From: Candidatus Microgenomates bacterium
GTDB taxonomy: Bacteria > Patescibacteriota > Microgenomatia > Levybacterales > JACOYD01
Length of the DNA: 32,768 nucleotides
NCBI GenBank assembly: GCA_016182055.1
Contig: JACOYD010000003.1
Location: forward strand, 1 to 32,768
Reading direction: 5' to 3'
Part shown: in pieces, positions 1 to 6,544 of the stretch
Layout: every line of letters starts with the position of its first letter
How positions within the stretch are numbered: position 1 is the first letter of the stretch
The notes under the pieces: model-generated
Told to the model about the DNA's origin: nothing
What the model saw: only the letters and a program-made list of their open reading frames with translations
The model's database searches: none
Translations under genes and position numbers: made by a program

Positions 1-1113
1 TTGTACTCTTACGGGCATGATTATGTGGAGATAGGAATTGTCACCGGGGATTTTGAAAACGCCCGGGTTTAATGGTCCGGTCATTTCAAAACTAATTTCT
101 TTTGTGTCCACATTAGCTAGAAAATCAAGCAAAAACCTGCTGTTGAAGGCTATCTCGTTTTCCTCTCCTTTAAGATTCCCCTCAATTTCACAGCGGTTTT
201 CTCCCACTTGCGGGGCGTTGGCAGAAAGCGTGATGCCTTTCCGGGAGAGAGTTAGCTTGATAATATTTGCCCCTTCTCTGGCAAAAACACTGGATAGCCT
301 GACAGCAGAAAGAAACTCGTCTTTATCAAAAATTGCCTGGGTGCTATTGCTTTGGGGGATTATTTTTTCAAAGGCCGGGTATTCTCCTTCAATAAGACGG
401 GTGAAAAACTTTATCCCGGGAAGAGAAAAAATCGCCTGGTTTTTTGCTCCTCCTATTGACAAAATGCCTTCTGTTTCCCCGTTCTGTTTTTCTCTCTCTT
501 TGGCTATTTTGGCGATTTCCCCCAGTATTCTGGCGGGGATGATTAAATTCTGCAGTTCTTGGGTTTTTGTTTTTTCCGCAATCTTCTTAAGCGACAGTCT
601 GTAACCATCGGTAGCAACAATTAGCATGCCCTCTTCGGTAAAGCGGATTAAGATGCCGGTTAAAACAGCCCGCGACTCATCGCTGGAAGAGGCAAAAACT
701 ACTGTTTTTATGTTTCTTAAAATACTGTCTATGGCGACTTTTTGCTCTCCTTTTTCTTCCTGCGGTTCGGGAAATTCCGACGGGGAAATACCGTTTATTT
801 TAGCTTTATGTTTACTGCTTCTAATTTCAGCTGAAAGACCTTCTGTTTCTATAACTACTTGTTCTTTTGGTAAAGCCGCCACCACTTCTGTTAACGTTTT
901 TGTTGGTAAAAGAATTCCCCCTTCTTTTTCCACCTTTCCTTCTATTGTTATTCGTGTAGTGTTTTCTAAATCTGTGGCTGTTATTTCAATTTCTCCATTT
1001 TTTGTTTTTATAAGCGCGTTGGTGGTAATAGGTAGTTGGGTTTTAAGATTCGCCGTTCTGTTTATAAGAGAGAGCGCTTTTTCTAAATTTTCCTGTAGTA
1101 AAATTAATTTCAT
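1..1113 (-). CDS. dnaN: DNA polymerase III beta subunit (sliding clamp), 3' end at window edge
   Basis: This gene encodes the ring-shaped clamp that tethers DNA polymerase III to DNA. Reading the minus strand from ATG at 1113 gives an uninterrupted 371-codon frame beginning MKLILLQENLEKALSLINR. It shows beta-clamp hallmarks: TDLENTT near residue 50, ATDGYRLS in the middle domain, and the carboxy-terminal MPVRVQ that normally ends the protein. Only the stop codon, or a residue or two, lies outside the window. The gene follows dnaA in the same direction after 168 bp, the usual dnaA-dnaN order. No Shine-Dalgarno sequence is visible. Its upstream region doubles as the putative origin element, so transcription could be affected by DnaA binding (inference). 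Confidence 0.95.
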   Translation of the reverse strand, partial: MKLILLQENLEKALSLINRTANLKTQLPITTNALIKTKNGEIEITATDLENTTRITIEGKVEKEGGILLPTKTLTEVVAALPKEQVVIETEGLSAEIRSSKHKAKINGISPSEFPEPQEEKGEQKVAIDSILRNIKTVVFASSSDESRAVLTGILIRFTEEGMLIVATDGYRLSLKKIAEKTKTQELQNLIIPARILGEIAKIAKEREKQNGETEGILSIGGAKNQAIFSLPGIKFFTRLIEGEYPAFEKIIPQSNSTQAIFDKDEFLSAVRLSSVFAREGANIIKLTLSRKGITLSANAPQVGENRCEIEGNLKGEENEIAFNSRFLLDFLANVDTKEISFEMTGPLNPGVFKIPGDNSYLHIIMPVRVQ

Positions 1114-1281
1114 AATATTTATTTAATAATAATAGTGTTAGTAGTAGTATTGTGTATAAGTTGAAAAGAAAATAACTTGTTAAAAACGGCAGAAAAGGAA
1201 GAGAAAAACAAAGGAAAGAAAATTGTGAACAAACCGTTGATAAAAAACCACGAAAAATGTTGATTGTTGATAAAAGATAAG
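1114..1281. other. dnaA-dnaN intergenic region, putative oriC unwinding element
   Basis: This 168-bp AT-rich gap has a DnaA box TGTGTATAA at 1151-1159 (TTATACACA on the minus strand, a match to TTWTNCACA). Abutting it is a run of triplets in one register from 1124: TAA, TAA, TAA, TAG, TGT, TAG, TAG, TAG, TAT. Read 3' to 5' these are AAT/GAT triplets, the DnaA-trio pattern described for bacterial basal unwinding systems. Weaker one-mismatch boxes lie at 1224-1232 and 1265-1273. The rest, about 1160-1230, is a purine-rich stretch. Origin function is inferred from this layout and from the rpmH/dnaA/dnaN context. Confidence 0.7.
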
Positions 1282-2652
1282 TTATCCATAAATAAGTTTT
1301 TTTATCCCCAAGATATCCCCACGCAGTTTCTCATCCGCCGGTACCAAAGAGGATATTTTTCCCACAGCATGCATTACCGTGGTGTGGTCTCTTCCCCCAA
1401 TTAAATCACCCACCTCTGTTAGAGAAGTACCAAGCTCTATGCGAAGGAGATACATGAGAATCTGCCGCGGCAAGACAATACTTTGATCTCTCTTTTTCCC
1501 TTTTACCTGTGTTGATTTTACCCCAAAATAAGAGCAGACAGCCTCCATAAAAGCGTCTTTAGCTGGCGGTTTTGACAAACTACTGTTTGCCTCCTTGTTC
1601 TGTCCATGATATCTTTTCCCCAAAAGCCTCACGATTAACTCCTCGGAAAGTTGGGAATTTTTCATTGCCAACTCGCTTAAAATACGCGTCAACATTCCCT
1701 CCAGACCGCGGGTATCATCAATACTGGCGGCTATTAGTTTAGCAAGCGGCAGGGGAAAATCAATACCCCTGTCTTTGGCTTTAATCAAAAAAATAGCGGT
1801 GCGCAGCTCAAAATCAGGGGGAGCAATGTCTACCAGCAGTCCCCCTTCCAGACGGGATTTAAGCCGCGCTTCCAGCTTGAGAATTTCGGCAGGCGGCTTA
1901 TCGCTGGTTAAGACAATCTGGCCGCCCGCTTTTAATACGGCATTGAAGGTATGAAAAAACTCTTCCTGCACGGCGTCTTTACCGGCGATAAACTGCACGT
2001 CGTCTATACAGAGAAGCTCTGCTTTTCTAAATTTATGGCGAAAGGAAGGAGTAGATTTAGTGCGAATTGCCTCAATAATTTCGTTGGTAAATTCTTCTCC
2101 TGCGCATAAAACCAAACGGGCGGAACCCCTCGTTTCCATAATTTTATTTGCCGCCGCCTGCATTAAATGGGTTTTCCCTACGCCCACTCCGCCGTAAATA
2201 AAAAGCGGGTTATAGGAATTTCCCGGGTTTTTAGCTACGTGCGATGCGGCCGCAAAGGCCAGCTGGTTGGTGGTGGAAACGGCGAATTTTTCAAAAGTGT
2301 AGTCGGGAAAAAGTCCATGCCTTTTGGCAAAAGAAGAAATATTATCAGCAATTTGAAAAAGAGGTCCGGCATCAGCCAGTGATTTTTGTCCGTTGGTCTT
2401 TTTAAGACTTGCATCAACAGTAAAAATAACACTGACGTTTTGGCCGGTATGTTTATCAAGAACGGTTTTAATCAGGGCATAGTAACGGGTTTCAATAAGC
2501 TGGGCAATTACCGCAGTCATGCAGGCGATAGTTACCACCCCGCCGGAAATATCGGACAGACGAGTGTGTTTAAATAGAGTACTAAATACTGCCGAGGATA
2601 CTTCCAGCTGAAGTTCGGCCAGTACTTTTTTCCAAAAAGTTTGGTCAGTCAT
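1282..2652 (-). CDS. dnaA: Chromosomal replication initiator protein DnaA
   Basis: DnaA is the AAA+ initiator that binds DnaA boxes and opens the origin. The product of 456 aa has all four domains: an N-terminal interaction domain (FWKKVLAELQLEV), a linker near 80-105, the AAA+ core with Walker A GGVGVGKT at about 154-161 and Walker B LLCIDD at about 213-218, and a C-terminal DNA-binding domain with the signature GGRDHTTVMHA at about 419. The frame stays open upstream to 2724. ATG at 2652 is chosen because MTDQTFWKKV is a typical DnaA start, and the extension would run across the predicted promoter and DnaA box. The gene is divergent from rpmH and upstream of dnaN. A DnaA box in its promoter spacer suggests autoregulation. 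Confidence 0.96.
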   Translation of the reverse strand: MTDQTFWKKVLAELQLEVSSAVFSTLFKHTRLSDISGGVVTIACMTAVIAQLIETRYYALIKTVLDKHTGQNVSVIFTVDASLKKTNGQKSLADAGPLFQIADNISSFAKRHGLFPDYTFEKFAVSTTNQLAFAAASHVAKNPGNSYNPLFIYGGVGVGKTHLMQAAANKIMETRGSARLVLCAGEEFTNEIIEAIRTKSTPSFRHKFRKAELLCIDDVQFIAGKDAVQEEFFHTFNAVLKAGGQIVLTSDKPPAEILKLEARLKSRLEGGLLVDIAPPDFELRTAIFLIKAKDRGIDFPLPLAKLIAASIDDTRGLEGMLTRILSELAMKNSQLSEELIVRLLGKRYHGQNKEANSSLSKPPAKDAFMEAVCSYFGVKSTQVKGKKRDQSIVLPRQILMYLLRIELGTSLTEVGDLIGGRDHTTVMHAVGKISSLVPADEKLRGDILGIKKLIYG

Positions 2653-2677
2653 ATATGTTTTAAAATTTAGCCGAGTA

Positions 2678-2706
2678 ATCTTAAGAGAGTTATCCACAAT
2701 TGTCAA
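2678..2706 (-). promoter_or_regulatory. dnaA promoter with DnaA box in the spacer
   Basis: On the minus strand TTGACA (plus 2701-2706) is followed after exactly 17 bp by TAAGAT (plus 2678-2683). The predicted transcript starts near 2671, about 19 nt before the dnaA ATG. The perfect consensus box TTATCCACA (plus 2690-2698) fills the spacer, so bound DnaA would occlude RNA polymerase. The elements are seen; repression is inferred from DnaA autoregulation in other bacteria. Confidence 0.7.
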
Positions 2707-2739
2707 GATGACAAACTGTAGCAAATGCGGTCTTGTTTG

Positions 2740-2748
2740 TGATATACT
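2740..2748 (+). promoter_or_regulatory. rpmH operon promoter (extended -10)
   Basis: TGATATACT is an extended -10 (TGn plus TATACT at 2743-2748) with no good -35. The expected start, 7 nt downstream, falls on the A of the rpmH ATG at 2755, which predicts a leaderless mRNA. Confidence 0.6.
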
Positions 2749-2754
2749 TAAAAA

Positions 2755-2889
2755 ATGGAGCGTTTAACAAAACCAAATCCTCTCAAAAGAAAAAGAAGGC
2801 ATGGGTTTTTAACCAGAAAAAAAACTCGTCAGGGAAGAGCGGTTCTTAAGAGAAGAAGACAAAAAGGGCGAAAAAGAGTGAATGTGTAA
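2755..2889 (+). CDS. rpmH: Ribosomal protein bL34
   Basis: This is a small basic large-subunit ribosomal protein of 44 aa. The sequence after Met-Glu-Arg-Leu is the canonical L34 pattern: TKPNPLKRKRRHGF, then KTRQGRAVLKRRRQKGRKR. The length is right for the family (44-47 aa). It is the first gene of the rpmH-rnpA-yidD-yidC-khpB cluster that sits next to dnaA in many bacteria. Its stop codon TAA abuts the rnpA ATG with no gap, so the two are probably translated in a coupled way. Nothing suggests degradation. Confidence 0.97.
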   Translation: MERLTKPNPLKRKRRHGFLTRKKTRQGRAVLKRRRQKGRKRVNV

Positions 2890-3246
2890 ATGGCGCTACC
2901 TAAGAAATTAAGTCTTACTATAAACAGAGAGGTTTTCTGGCGTTTGAAAAGAGAAGGTAAGGTTATCCAAACACCTCTTCTTTCTGCCAAATACTATTTG
3001 AGAAAAACTGGCGCAGAGAGTCGGGCCAGCGTGGTTATTGGCACGGCCATGGACAAACGGGCAACTGTCCGAAACCGCTTAAAGCGATTAATTCACCAGG
3101 CGCTAATCTTGTTCTTGCCTAAACGAACAGGAATTGATATGATTATTTATCCGAAGAAAGGGATTATAGAGGCAGACAGAGAAATGGTTAAAAGAGAAGT
3201 AGGGTTCTTGTTAAAAAAGGCCTCGGGCAACGACTTAAGTTTATGA
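2890..3246 (+). CDS. rnpA: Ribonuclease P protein component
   Basis: RnpA is the protein subunit that helps RNase P RNA bind pre-tRNA for 5' maturation. The product is 118 aa with the typical central arginine-rich RNR segment KRATVRNRLKRLIHQAL at about residues 57-73, preceded by strands that form the substrate-leader cleft. The length fits the family. The gene begins directly after the rpmH stop and its last codons overlap yidD by 4 nt (ATGA), so it belongs to one operon. The RNase P RNA gene is not in this window. Confidence 0.94.
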   Translation: MALPKKLSLTINREVFWRLKREGKVIQTPLLSAKYYLRKTGAESRASVVIGTAMDKRATVRNRLKRLIHQALILFLPKRTGIDMIIYPKKGIIEADREMVKREVGFLLKKASGNDLSL

Positions 3247-3455
3247 AGCATATTGCAATTTTTATTATTTCCTTTTATCAGGCCCTTTTTCCATTCAGAG
3301 GCCACTGCCGTTTTTATCCTACCTGTTCCAGTTATGCCAAAAAAGCCATAGAGCGCTACGGGGTTTTTAGAGGACTCACCATGGGAATTGTCAGAATTCT
3401 TCGCTGTAATCCTTTCTTTGGTTTTGGAGCCGACTTGGCAGGAGTGAAAAAGTAA
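3243..3455 (+). CDS. yidD: Membrane protein insertion efficiency factor YidD
   Basis: YidD is a small membrane-associated protein that assists YidC-dependent insertion. The 70-aa product contains the family core: an N-terminal amphipathic helix, then CRFYPTCSSYAKKAIERYG (about residues 22-40) and RCNPFFGFGADL (about 54-65). The Cys, Pro-Thr-Cys-Ser and Arg-Cys-Asn-Pro-Phe motifs are intact. The gene overlaps rnpA by 4 nt and stops 1 nt before yidC, the conserved arrangement. Its mechanism is poorly known even in model bacteria. Confidence 0.93.
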   Translation: MKHIAIFIISFYQALFPFRGHCRFYPTCSSYAKKAIERYGVFRGLTMGIVRILRCNPFFGFGADLAGVKK

Positions 3456-3456
3456 C

Positions 3457-4266
3457 ATGGATATAACAGTTTTATGGAATGAAGTTTTTATCCGGCCGAT
3501 TATCAATGTTTTAATCATTTTGTATAAAGCGTTTTCCGGTATTGGTTTGCCGGGCAGTCTGGGTTTTGCCATCATCGCCCTAACCGTACTTATTCGTTTT
3601 TTGCTCTACCCCTTTACAGCGGCGCAAATGAAATCGGCTCAAAAAATGCAGCTGCTTAAACCCCACATGGATCAGATTAAAGAAAGACATAAAGGCGATG
3701 CCAGAAAACAACAGGAAGAAATGGCCAGGCTTTACAAAGAGCATGGCGTTAACCCGGCCGCCGGTTGTTTGCCCCTGCTTATCCAAATGCCTATTTTTAT
3801 AGCTCTTTATAACGTGTTGCTTAAAGTTGTTTCCAACGGTAATCCGGCGGAAATAGTCAATAATATCAATAAACTAATTTATTTTCCCGCCTTTACCCTG
3901 GATAAGCCCTGGGACCCGTATTTTTTTGGCGTAAATCTGGCGGCAACTCCTGCCAACTGGCAAAGCGCCGGGGGTTTTCTTTTGGCCATACCCGTGATTA
4001 CCGCCGCTTTGCAGTTTTTGCAGACAAAAACCATGAATATTGCCCCAGTAAAACCAAAACAGGAAATAGTTAAAAAGAATGGCCAGAAAAAAGAAGATGA
4101 TTTTTCCAGTATTATGCAAAAGCAAATGCTTTATTTTTTCCCGCTGATAATTGGATTTTTCTCCTATGGGTTCCCCGTGGGGCTCTCTTTGTATTGGAAC
4201 GTGTTTTCCGTGTTTGGTATAATACAGCAGTCTCTTATTAATAAACAAAACAAACAGCATAAATAA
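3457..4266 (+). CDS. yidC: Membrane protein insertase YidC/Oxa1
   Basis: YidC inserts and folds inner-membrane proteins, alone or with Sec. The 269-aa product has the short form typical of Gram-positive and CPR bacteria, without the large periplasmic domain. The conserved arginine in the first core transmembrane helix is visible (LTVLIRFLLYPF, R47). A charged cytoplasmic hairpin follows (about 65-100), then GCLPLLIQMPIFIALYNVL and a C-terminal segment FPVGLSLYWNVFSVFGIIQQ. No lipoprotein Cys is seen. GGAG lies about 12 nt before the ATG, one of the few SD-like sequences here. A promoter for the next gene is embedded in its 3' end. Confidence 0.96.
   Translation: MDITVLWNEVFIRPIINVLIILYKAFSGIGLPGSLGFAIIALTVLIRFLLYPFTAAQMKSAQKMQLLKPHMDQIKERHKGDARKQQEEMARLYKEHGVNPAAGCLPLLIQMPIFIALYNVLLKVVSNGNPAEIVNNINKLIYFPAFTLDKPWDPYFFGVNLAATPANWQSAGGFLLAIPVITAALQFLQTKTMNIAPVKPKQEIVKKNGQKKEDDFSSIMQKQMLYFFPLIIGFFSYGFPVGLSLYWNVFSVFGIIQQSLINKQNKQHK
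4215..4223 (+). promoter_or_regulatory. Possible internal promoter (extended -10) before khpB
   Basis: TGGTATAAT inside the yidC 3' end is a consensus extended -10 (TATAAT 4218-4223). It would start a transcript near 4230, giving khpB a leader of about 38 nt. It lies in coding sequence, so it may be coincidental. Confidence 0.35.
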
Positions 4267-4267
4267 C

Positions 4268-4738
4268 ATGAACGAACTGGAAATAATTAAAAGCGAGGTA
4301 GATACTCTTCTTGAAAAACTGGCAGTTGAAGCCAGCGCACAGGTGACACAAAAAGATGAGTTTTTTCAAGTAGCTATTCAAATGGAGGGGGCAGACGCAT
4401 CTTCCACCGAAGCCGGCATTCTCATTGGCTATCATGGCGAAACTCTGTCTGCTCTTCAGCTTATTTTGTCTTTGATAATAAGCAAAAAACTGGGACGGTT
4501 TGTGCGGCTGATTGTCAATGTGGGAGACTATCGGGAGAAGCGGGAAGAAAAACTTAAGGAAATGGCGCTGGAGGCGGCTCGCAGAGCTAAAGAAACCAAG
4601 CAGGAAGTGATTTTGGGAAACTTAAGTCCCTGGCAGAGGCGGATTATTCACATAGCTCTTGCCGATGATAGCGATATCCAAACAGAGTCGCAGGGAGAAG
4701 AGCCCGATCGACAGCTTATCATCAAACCGCGCAAGTAA
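4268..4738 (+). CDS. khpB: KhpB/Jag-type RNA-binding protein (KH-R3H)
   Basis: This is a single-strand nucleic-acid-binding protein of the Jag/KhpB/EloR family, which in Gram-positives affects cell elongation and sRNA biology. The 156-aa product has a KH domain with the GxxG loop IGYHGE near residues 53-58, then an R3H domain with QRRIIHIALADDSDIQTES and GEEPDRQLIIKP near the C-terminus. The Jag_N domain of longer homologues is absent and replaced by about 25 helical residues. ATG follows the yidC stop by 1 nt. Its position at the end of the rpmH-yidC cluster is classical. Confidence 0.92.
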   Translation: MNELEIIKSEVDTLLEKLAVEASAQVTQKDEFFQVAIQMEGADASSTEAGILIGYHGETLSALQLILSLIISKKLGRFVRLIVNVGDYREKREEKLKEMALEAARRAKETKQEVILGNLSPWQRRIIHIALADDSDIQTESQGEEPDRQLIIKPRK

Positions 4739-6065
4739 GTTTTGGCGGGTTCTTCTTTTTTGCACCATTTTTCTCCTGCCGCTGCAGACCGGAAAACATT
4801 TCTGGCCAGCTTTTAGTTTTGTTGAGGGAATTCGCATTGACTACCTCTCCCCCACCATTTATATAACAGACGTATTGATTGTTCTATTGTTCTTTGTTTG
4901 GCTCTCTCAATTTTTAATTTCTAATTTTCAATTTTCAATAAAAATTGTGCGCTTGCGCAGAATTTCTATGAACATACAAATTTTAAATTTTAAATTTCAA
5001 ATTATTGCATTGGTAGTATTGGCCACGCTAAGCGTGGTTGGCAGTATCTTACTCTCTCTTTCCCCCGCCGCCGGATTTTATAAACTTATTAAAATTGTCG
5101 AATTAACTTTCTTTGGTTTTATAATTGCCAAAAACATTAATACCAAAAAAGACTTTATTGTTGTTGCGTCTTTGTTTGCGGCGGGCATTATTTTTGAATC
5201 GTTTCTGGCCATCTGGCAATTTATTAATCAGTCATCAATTGGCGGGATATTTTGGTTTTTTGGCGAGAGAACATTTTCCGGACAAACAGTGGGAATTGCC
5301 AACGCCAATATCGACGGGCAGTTAATTCTTCGCCCGTATGGCACATTCCCCCACCCCAATGTATTGGCGGGATACCTGACCATTGCTCTGGCAATGGTAA
5401 TTTCCAATTTCCAATTTCCAATTTCCAATTTCAAAAAAGCGCTATTTATTGCCGTGTTAACTATTGGAACGGTTGCTTTATTTTTAACATTAAGCCGGGT
5501 GGCAATTATTGTATGGGTAGCAGTTATGGGTTTATGGTTTTTAATAAACCTCAGAAAATTTTTGTTTATTGGATTATTGGTAGTATTGGTATTTATTGGT
5601 AGTATTATTTTCTCTCCTCTTTCCTCCCGCTTCATGTCGCTGGCAACTGTTGATAAAGAATCGTTTATTCTTCGCCAGCAACTCAATAACTCGGCCATAG
5701 AAATGTTTAAACAATCTCCTGTTTGGGGAGTGGGACTTAATAATTTTTTGATGAATCTCCCCCGTTATCAAAAACCCCAAGCCGGACCGTTATGGCTACA
5801 GCCGGTACACAACATCTTTCTTCTTGTTGCAGCCGAAACAGGACTTATTGGGTTGTTGTTTTTTGCGTGGTTTATTTCGCGGACTGTAATAAAATTAAGA
5901 AAGAAGAAAGAATTTCAAATTTCAAATTTCAAATTTCAAATTTTGATAATAATTTTTGTTCTTGGTTTGTTTGATCATTATTTTTGGACATTGCAGCAGG
6001 GACAGCTTTTACTGGCTTTAGTTTTCGGTCTTTGTTGGTCAAAAAAGGTGCAGGAGACGGGATAA
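4665..6065 (+). CDS. O-antigen ligase/polymerase-like multi-pass membrane protein
   Basis: This is a hydrophobic protein with about ten or more membrane segments and a Wzy_C/O-antigen-ligase pattern: LRPYGTFPHPNVLAGYLT (a classical family motif near the middle) and VWGVGLNNFLMNLP followed by HNIFLLVAAETGLIGLL near the C-terminus. Such proteins polymerise or transfer surface glycans on the outer face of the membrane. The start is uncertain. ATG at 4665 overlaps khpB by 74 nt. Homologue-like sequence (FWRVLLFCTIFLLP) begins only around 4740, where no standard start codon exists in frame. Four heptanucleotide repeat tracts and one palindrome are translated within it. No neighbouring glycan genes are present except the SDR fusion downstream. 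Confidence 0.8.
   Translation: MIAISKQSRREKSPIDSLSSNRASKFWRVLLFCTIFLLPLQTGKHFWPAFSFVEGIRIDYLSPTIYITDVLIVLLFFVWLSQFLISNFQFSIKIVRLRRISMNIQILNFKFQIIALVVLATLSVVGSILLSLSPAAGFYKLIKIVELTFFGFIIAKNINTKKDFIVVASLFAAGIIFESFLAIWQFINQSSIGGIFWFFGERTFSGQTVGIANANIDGQLILRPYGTFPHPNVLAGYLTIALAMVISNFQFPISNFKKALFIAVLTIGTVALFLTLSRVAIIVWVAVMGLWFLINLRKFLFIGLLVVLVFIGSIIFSPLSSRFMSLATVDKESFILRQQLNNSAIEMFKQSPVWGVGLNNFLMNLPRYQKPQAGPLWLQPVHNIFLLVAAETGLIGLLFFAWFISRTVIKLRKKKEFQISNFKFQILIIIFVLGLFDHYFWTLQQGQLLLALVFGLCWSKKVQETG
4909..5005 (+). repeat. Heptanucleotide AATTTNN tandem repeats, tracts 1 and 2 (in frame)
   Basis: Tract 1 at 4909-4936 reads AATTTTT, AATTTCT, AATTTTC, AATTTTC. Tract 2 at 4978-5005 reads AAATTTT twice, AAATTTC, AAATTAT. 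Both are translated, giving NFQF- and NFKFQI-like peptides beside membrane helices of the O-antigen-ligase-like protein. Confidence 0.85.
5023..5037. repeat. Palindrome CCACGC-TAA-GCGTGG inside coding sequence
   Basis: A 6-bp perfect stem with a 3-nt loop is translated in frame as ATLSVV. An almost identical copy, flanks included, occurs at 31089-31106 between dnaK and glmS (loop TTA instead of TAA). This points to a dispersed palindromic repeat. Confidence 0.7.
5399..5433 (+). repeat. Heptanucleotide repeat tract 3: (AATTTCC)4 AATTTCA
   Basis: Four exact 7-bp units plus one variant are translated as a SNFQFPI-type seven-residue cycle between two membrane helices. Because 7 is not a multiple of 3, each 21 bp gives one peptide cycle and keeps the frame only in multiples of three units. 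Confidence 0.9.
5911..5938 (+). repeat. Heptanucleotide repeat tract 4: (AATTTCA)4
   Basis: Four exact AATTTCA units are translated as FQISNFKFQI, directly before the last membrane helix and after a lysine-rich cytoplasmic turn. Confidence 0.9.
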
Positions 6066-6115
6066 AACAATTTGGCAAATTTTGCCGGTATTTATTTTTC
6101 CATCCACTTCGGTTG

Positions 6116-6124
6116 TGATATACT
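6116..6124 (+). promoter_or_regulatory. RNase H promoter (extended -10)
   Basis: TGATATACT with TATACT at 6119-6124. The expected start at about 6131 coincides with the GTG codon at 6132. This supports both the promoter and the choice of start codon. Confidence 0.6.
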
Positions 6125-6131
6125 TTTGTTT

Positions 6132-6530
6132 GTGGTACTTAATGTTTTTTGTGATGGGGGAGCCAGAGGAAATCCGGGACCGGCGGCAATCGGCGTAGTT
6201 ATTAAAAACGGAGAGGGAAGCTTGCTTCACAAGTTCGGTAAAAAAATTGGCGCCACTACCAATAATGTGGCGGAGTACACTGCCGTTACCGAGGCGCTTT
6301 CCTGGATAGCTCAAAATAATAAACCTGTAAAGATCCATTTTTATCTTGATTCACAATTGGTCGTTTCCCAATTAAATGGTTTGTTTAAGGTCAAAGACGG
6401 AAAACTTAAAATGCTGGTGATGAAAGTTCGTCAGAAAGAAGCCCAGGTCGGCGGAAACGTTTCCTACGAGCATATTCCCCGGGAAAAGAATATCGAAGCA
6501 GACAGCCTTGTTAATGTGGCGTTGGGGTGA
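6132..6530 (+). CDS. rnhA: Ribonuclease HI-family protein
   Basis: This enzyme cleaves RNA in RNA-DNA hybrids, acting in Okazaki primer removal and R-loop resolution. The 132-aa product has the catalytic acidic set: FCDGGARGNPGPA (first Asp), NNVAEYTAV (Glu), FYLDSQLVVSQLNG (second Asp) and EHIPREKNIEADSL (last Asp), all in family order. An upstream in-frame TTG at 6072 would add a 20-residue hydrophobic leader. GTG at 6132 is preferred because the protein then begins VVLNVFCDGG like its relatives, and an extended -10 lies 7 nt before it. The gene is close to, but probably transcribed separately from, the SDR fusion 14 nt downstream. Confidence 0.88.
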   Translation: MVLNVFCDGGARGNPGPAAIGVVIKNGEGSLLHKFGKKIGATTNNVAEYTAVTEALSWIAQNNKPVKIHFYLDSQLVVSQLNGLFKVKDGKLKMLVMKVRQKEAQVGGNVSYEHIPREKNIEADSLVNVALG

Positions 6531-6536
6531 TAAAAT
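6528..6536 (+). promoter_or_regulatory. Promoter of the SDR-DUF4012 gene (extended -10)
   Basis: TGATAAAAT, with TAAAAT at 6531-6536, overlaps the RNase H stop codon. The predicted start near 6543 leaves a 2-nt leader before ATG 6545. Confidence 0.45.
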
Positions 6537-6544
6537 AATTTTTA

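Noticed and set aside
38..1126. Two long plus-strand open frames
   Set aside because: They are antisense shadows of dnaN, whose minus-strand frame is continuous and carries beta-clamp motifs to the window edge.
1282..1290. TTATCCATA as a DnaA box
   Set aside because: It has one mismatch and consists of the last codons of dnaA (Tyr-Gly-stop), so it is probably coincidental.
2653..2724. N-terminal extension of DnaA to ATG 2724
   Set aside because: The extra 24 residues are unlike DnaA and would be encoded across the predicted promoter and DnaA box; ATG 2652 gives a normal start.
4909..5938. CRISPR-like array
   Set aside because: The repeats are contiguous 7-bp units without spacers and lie in coding sequence.
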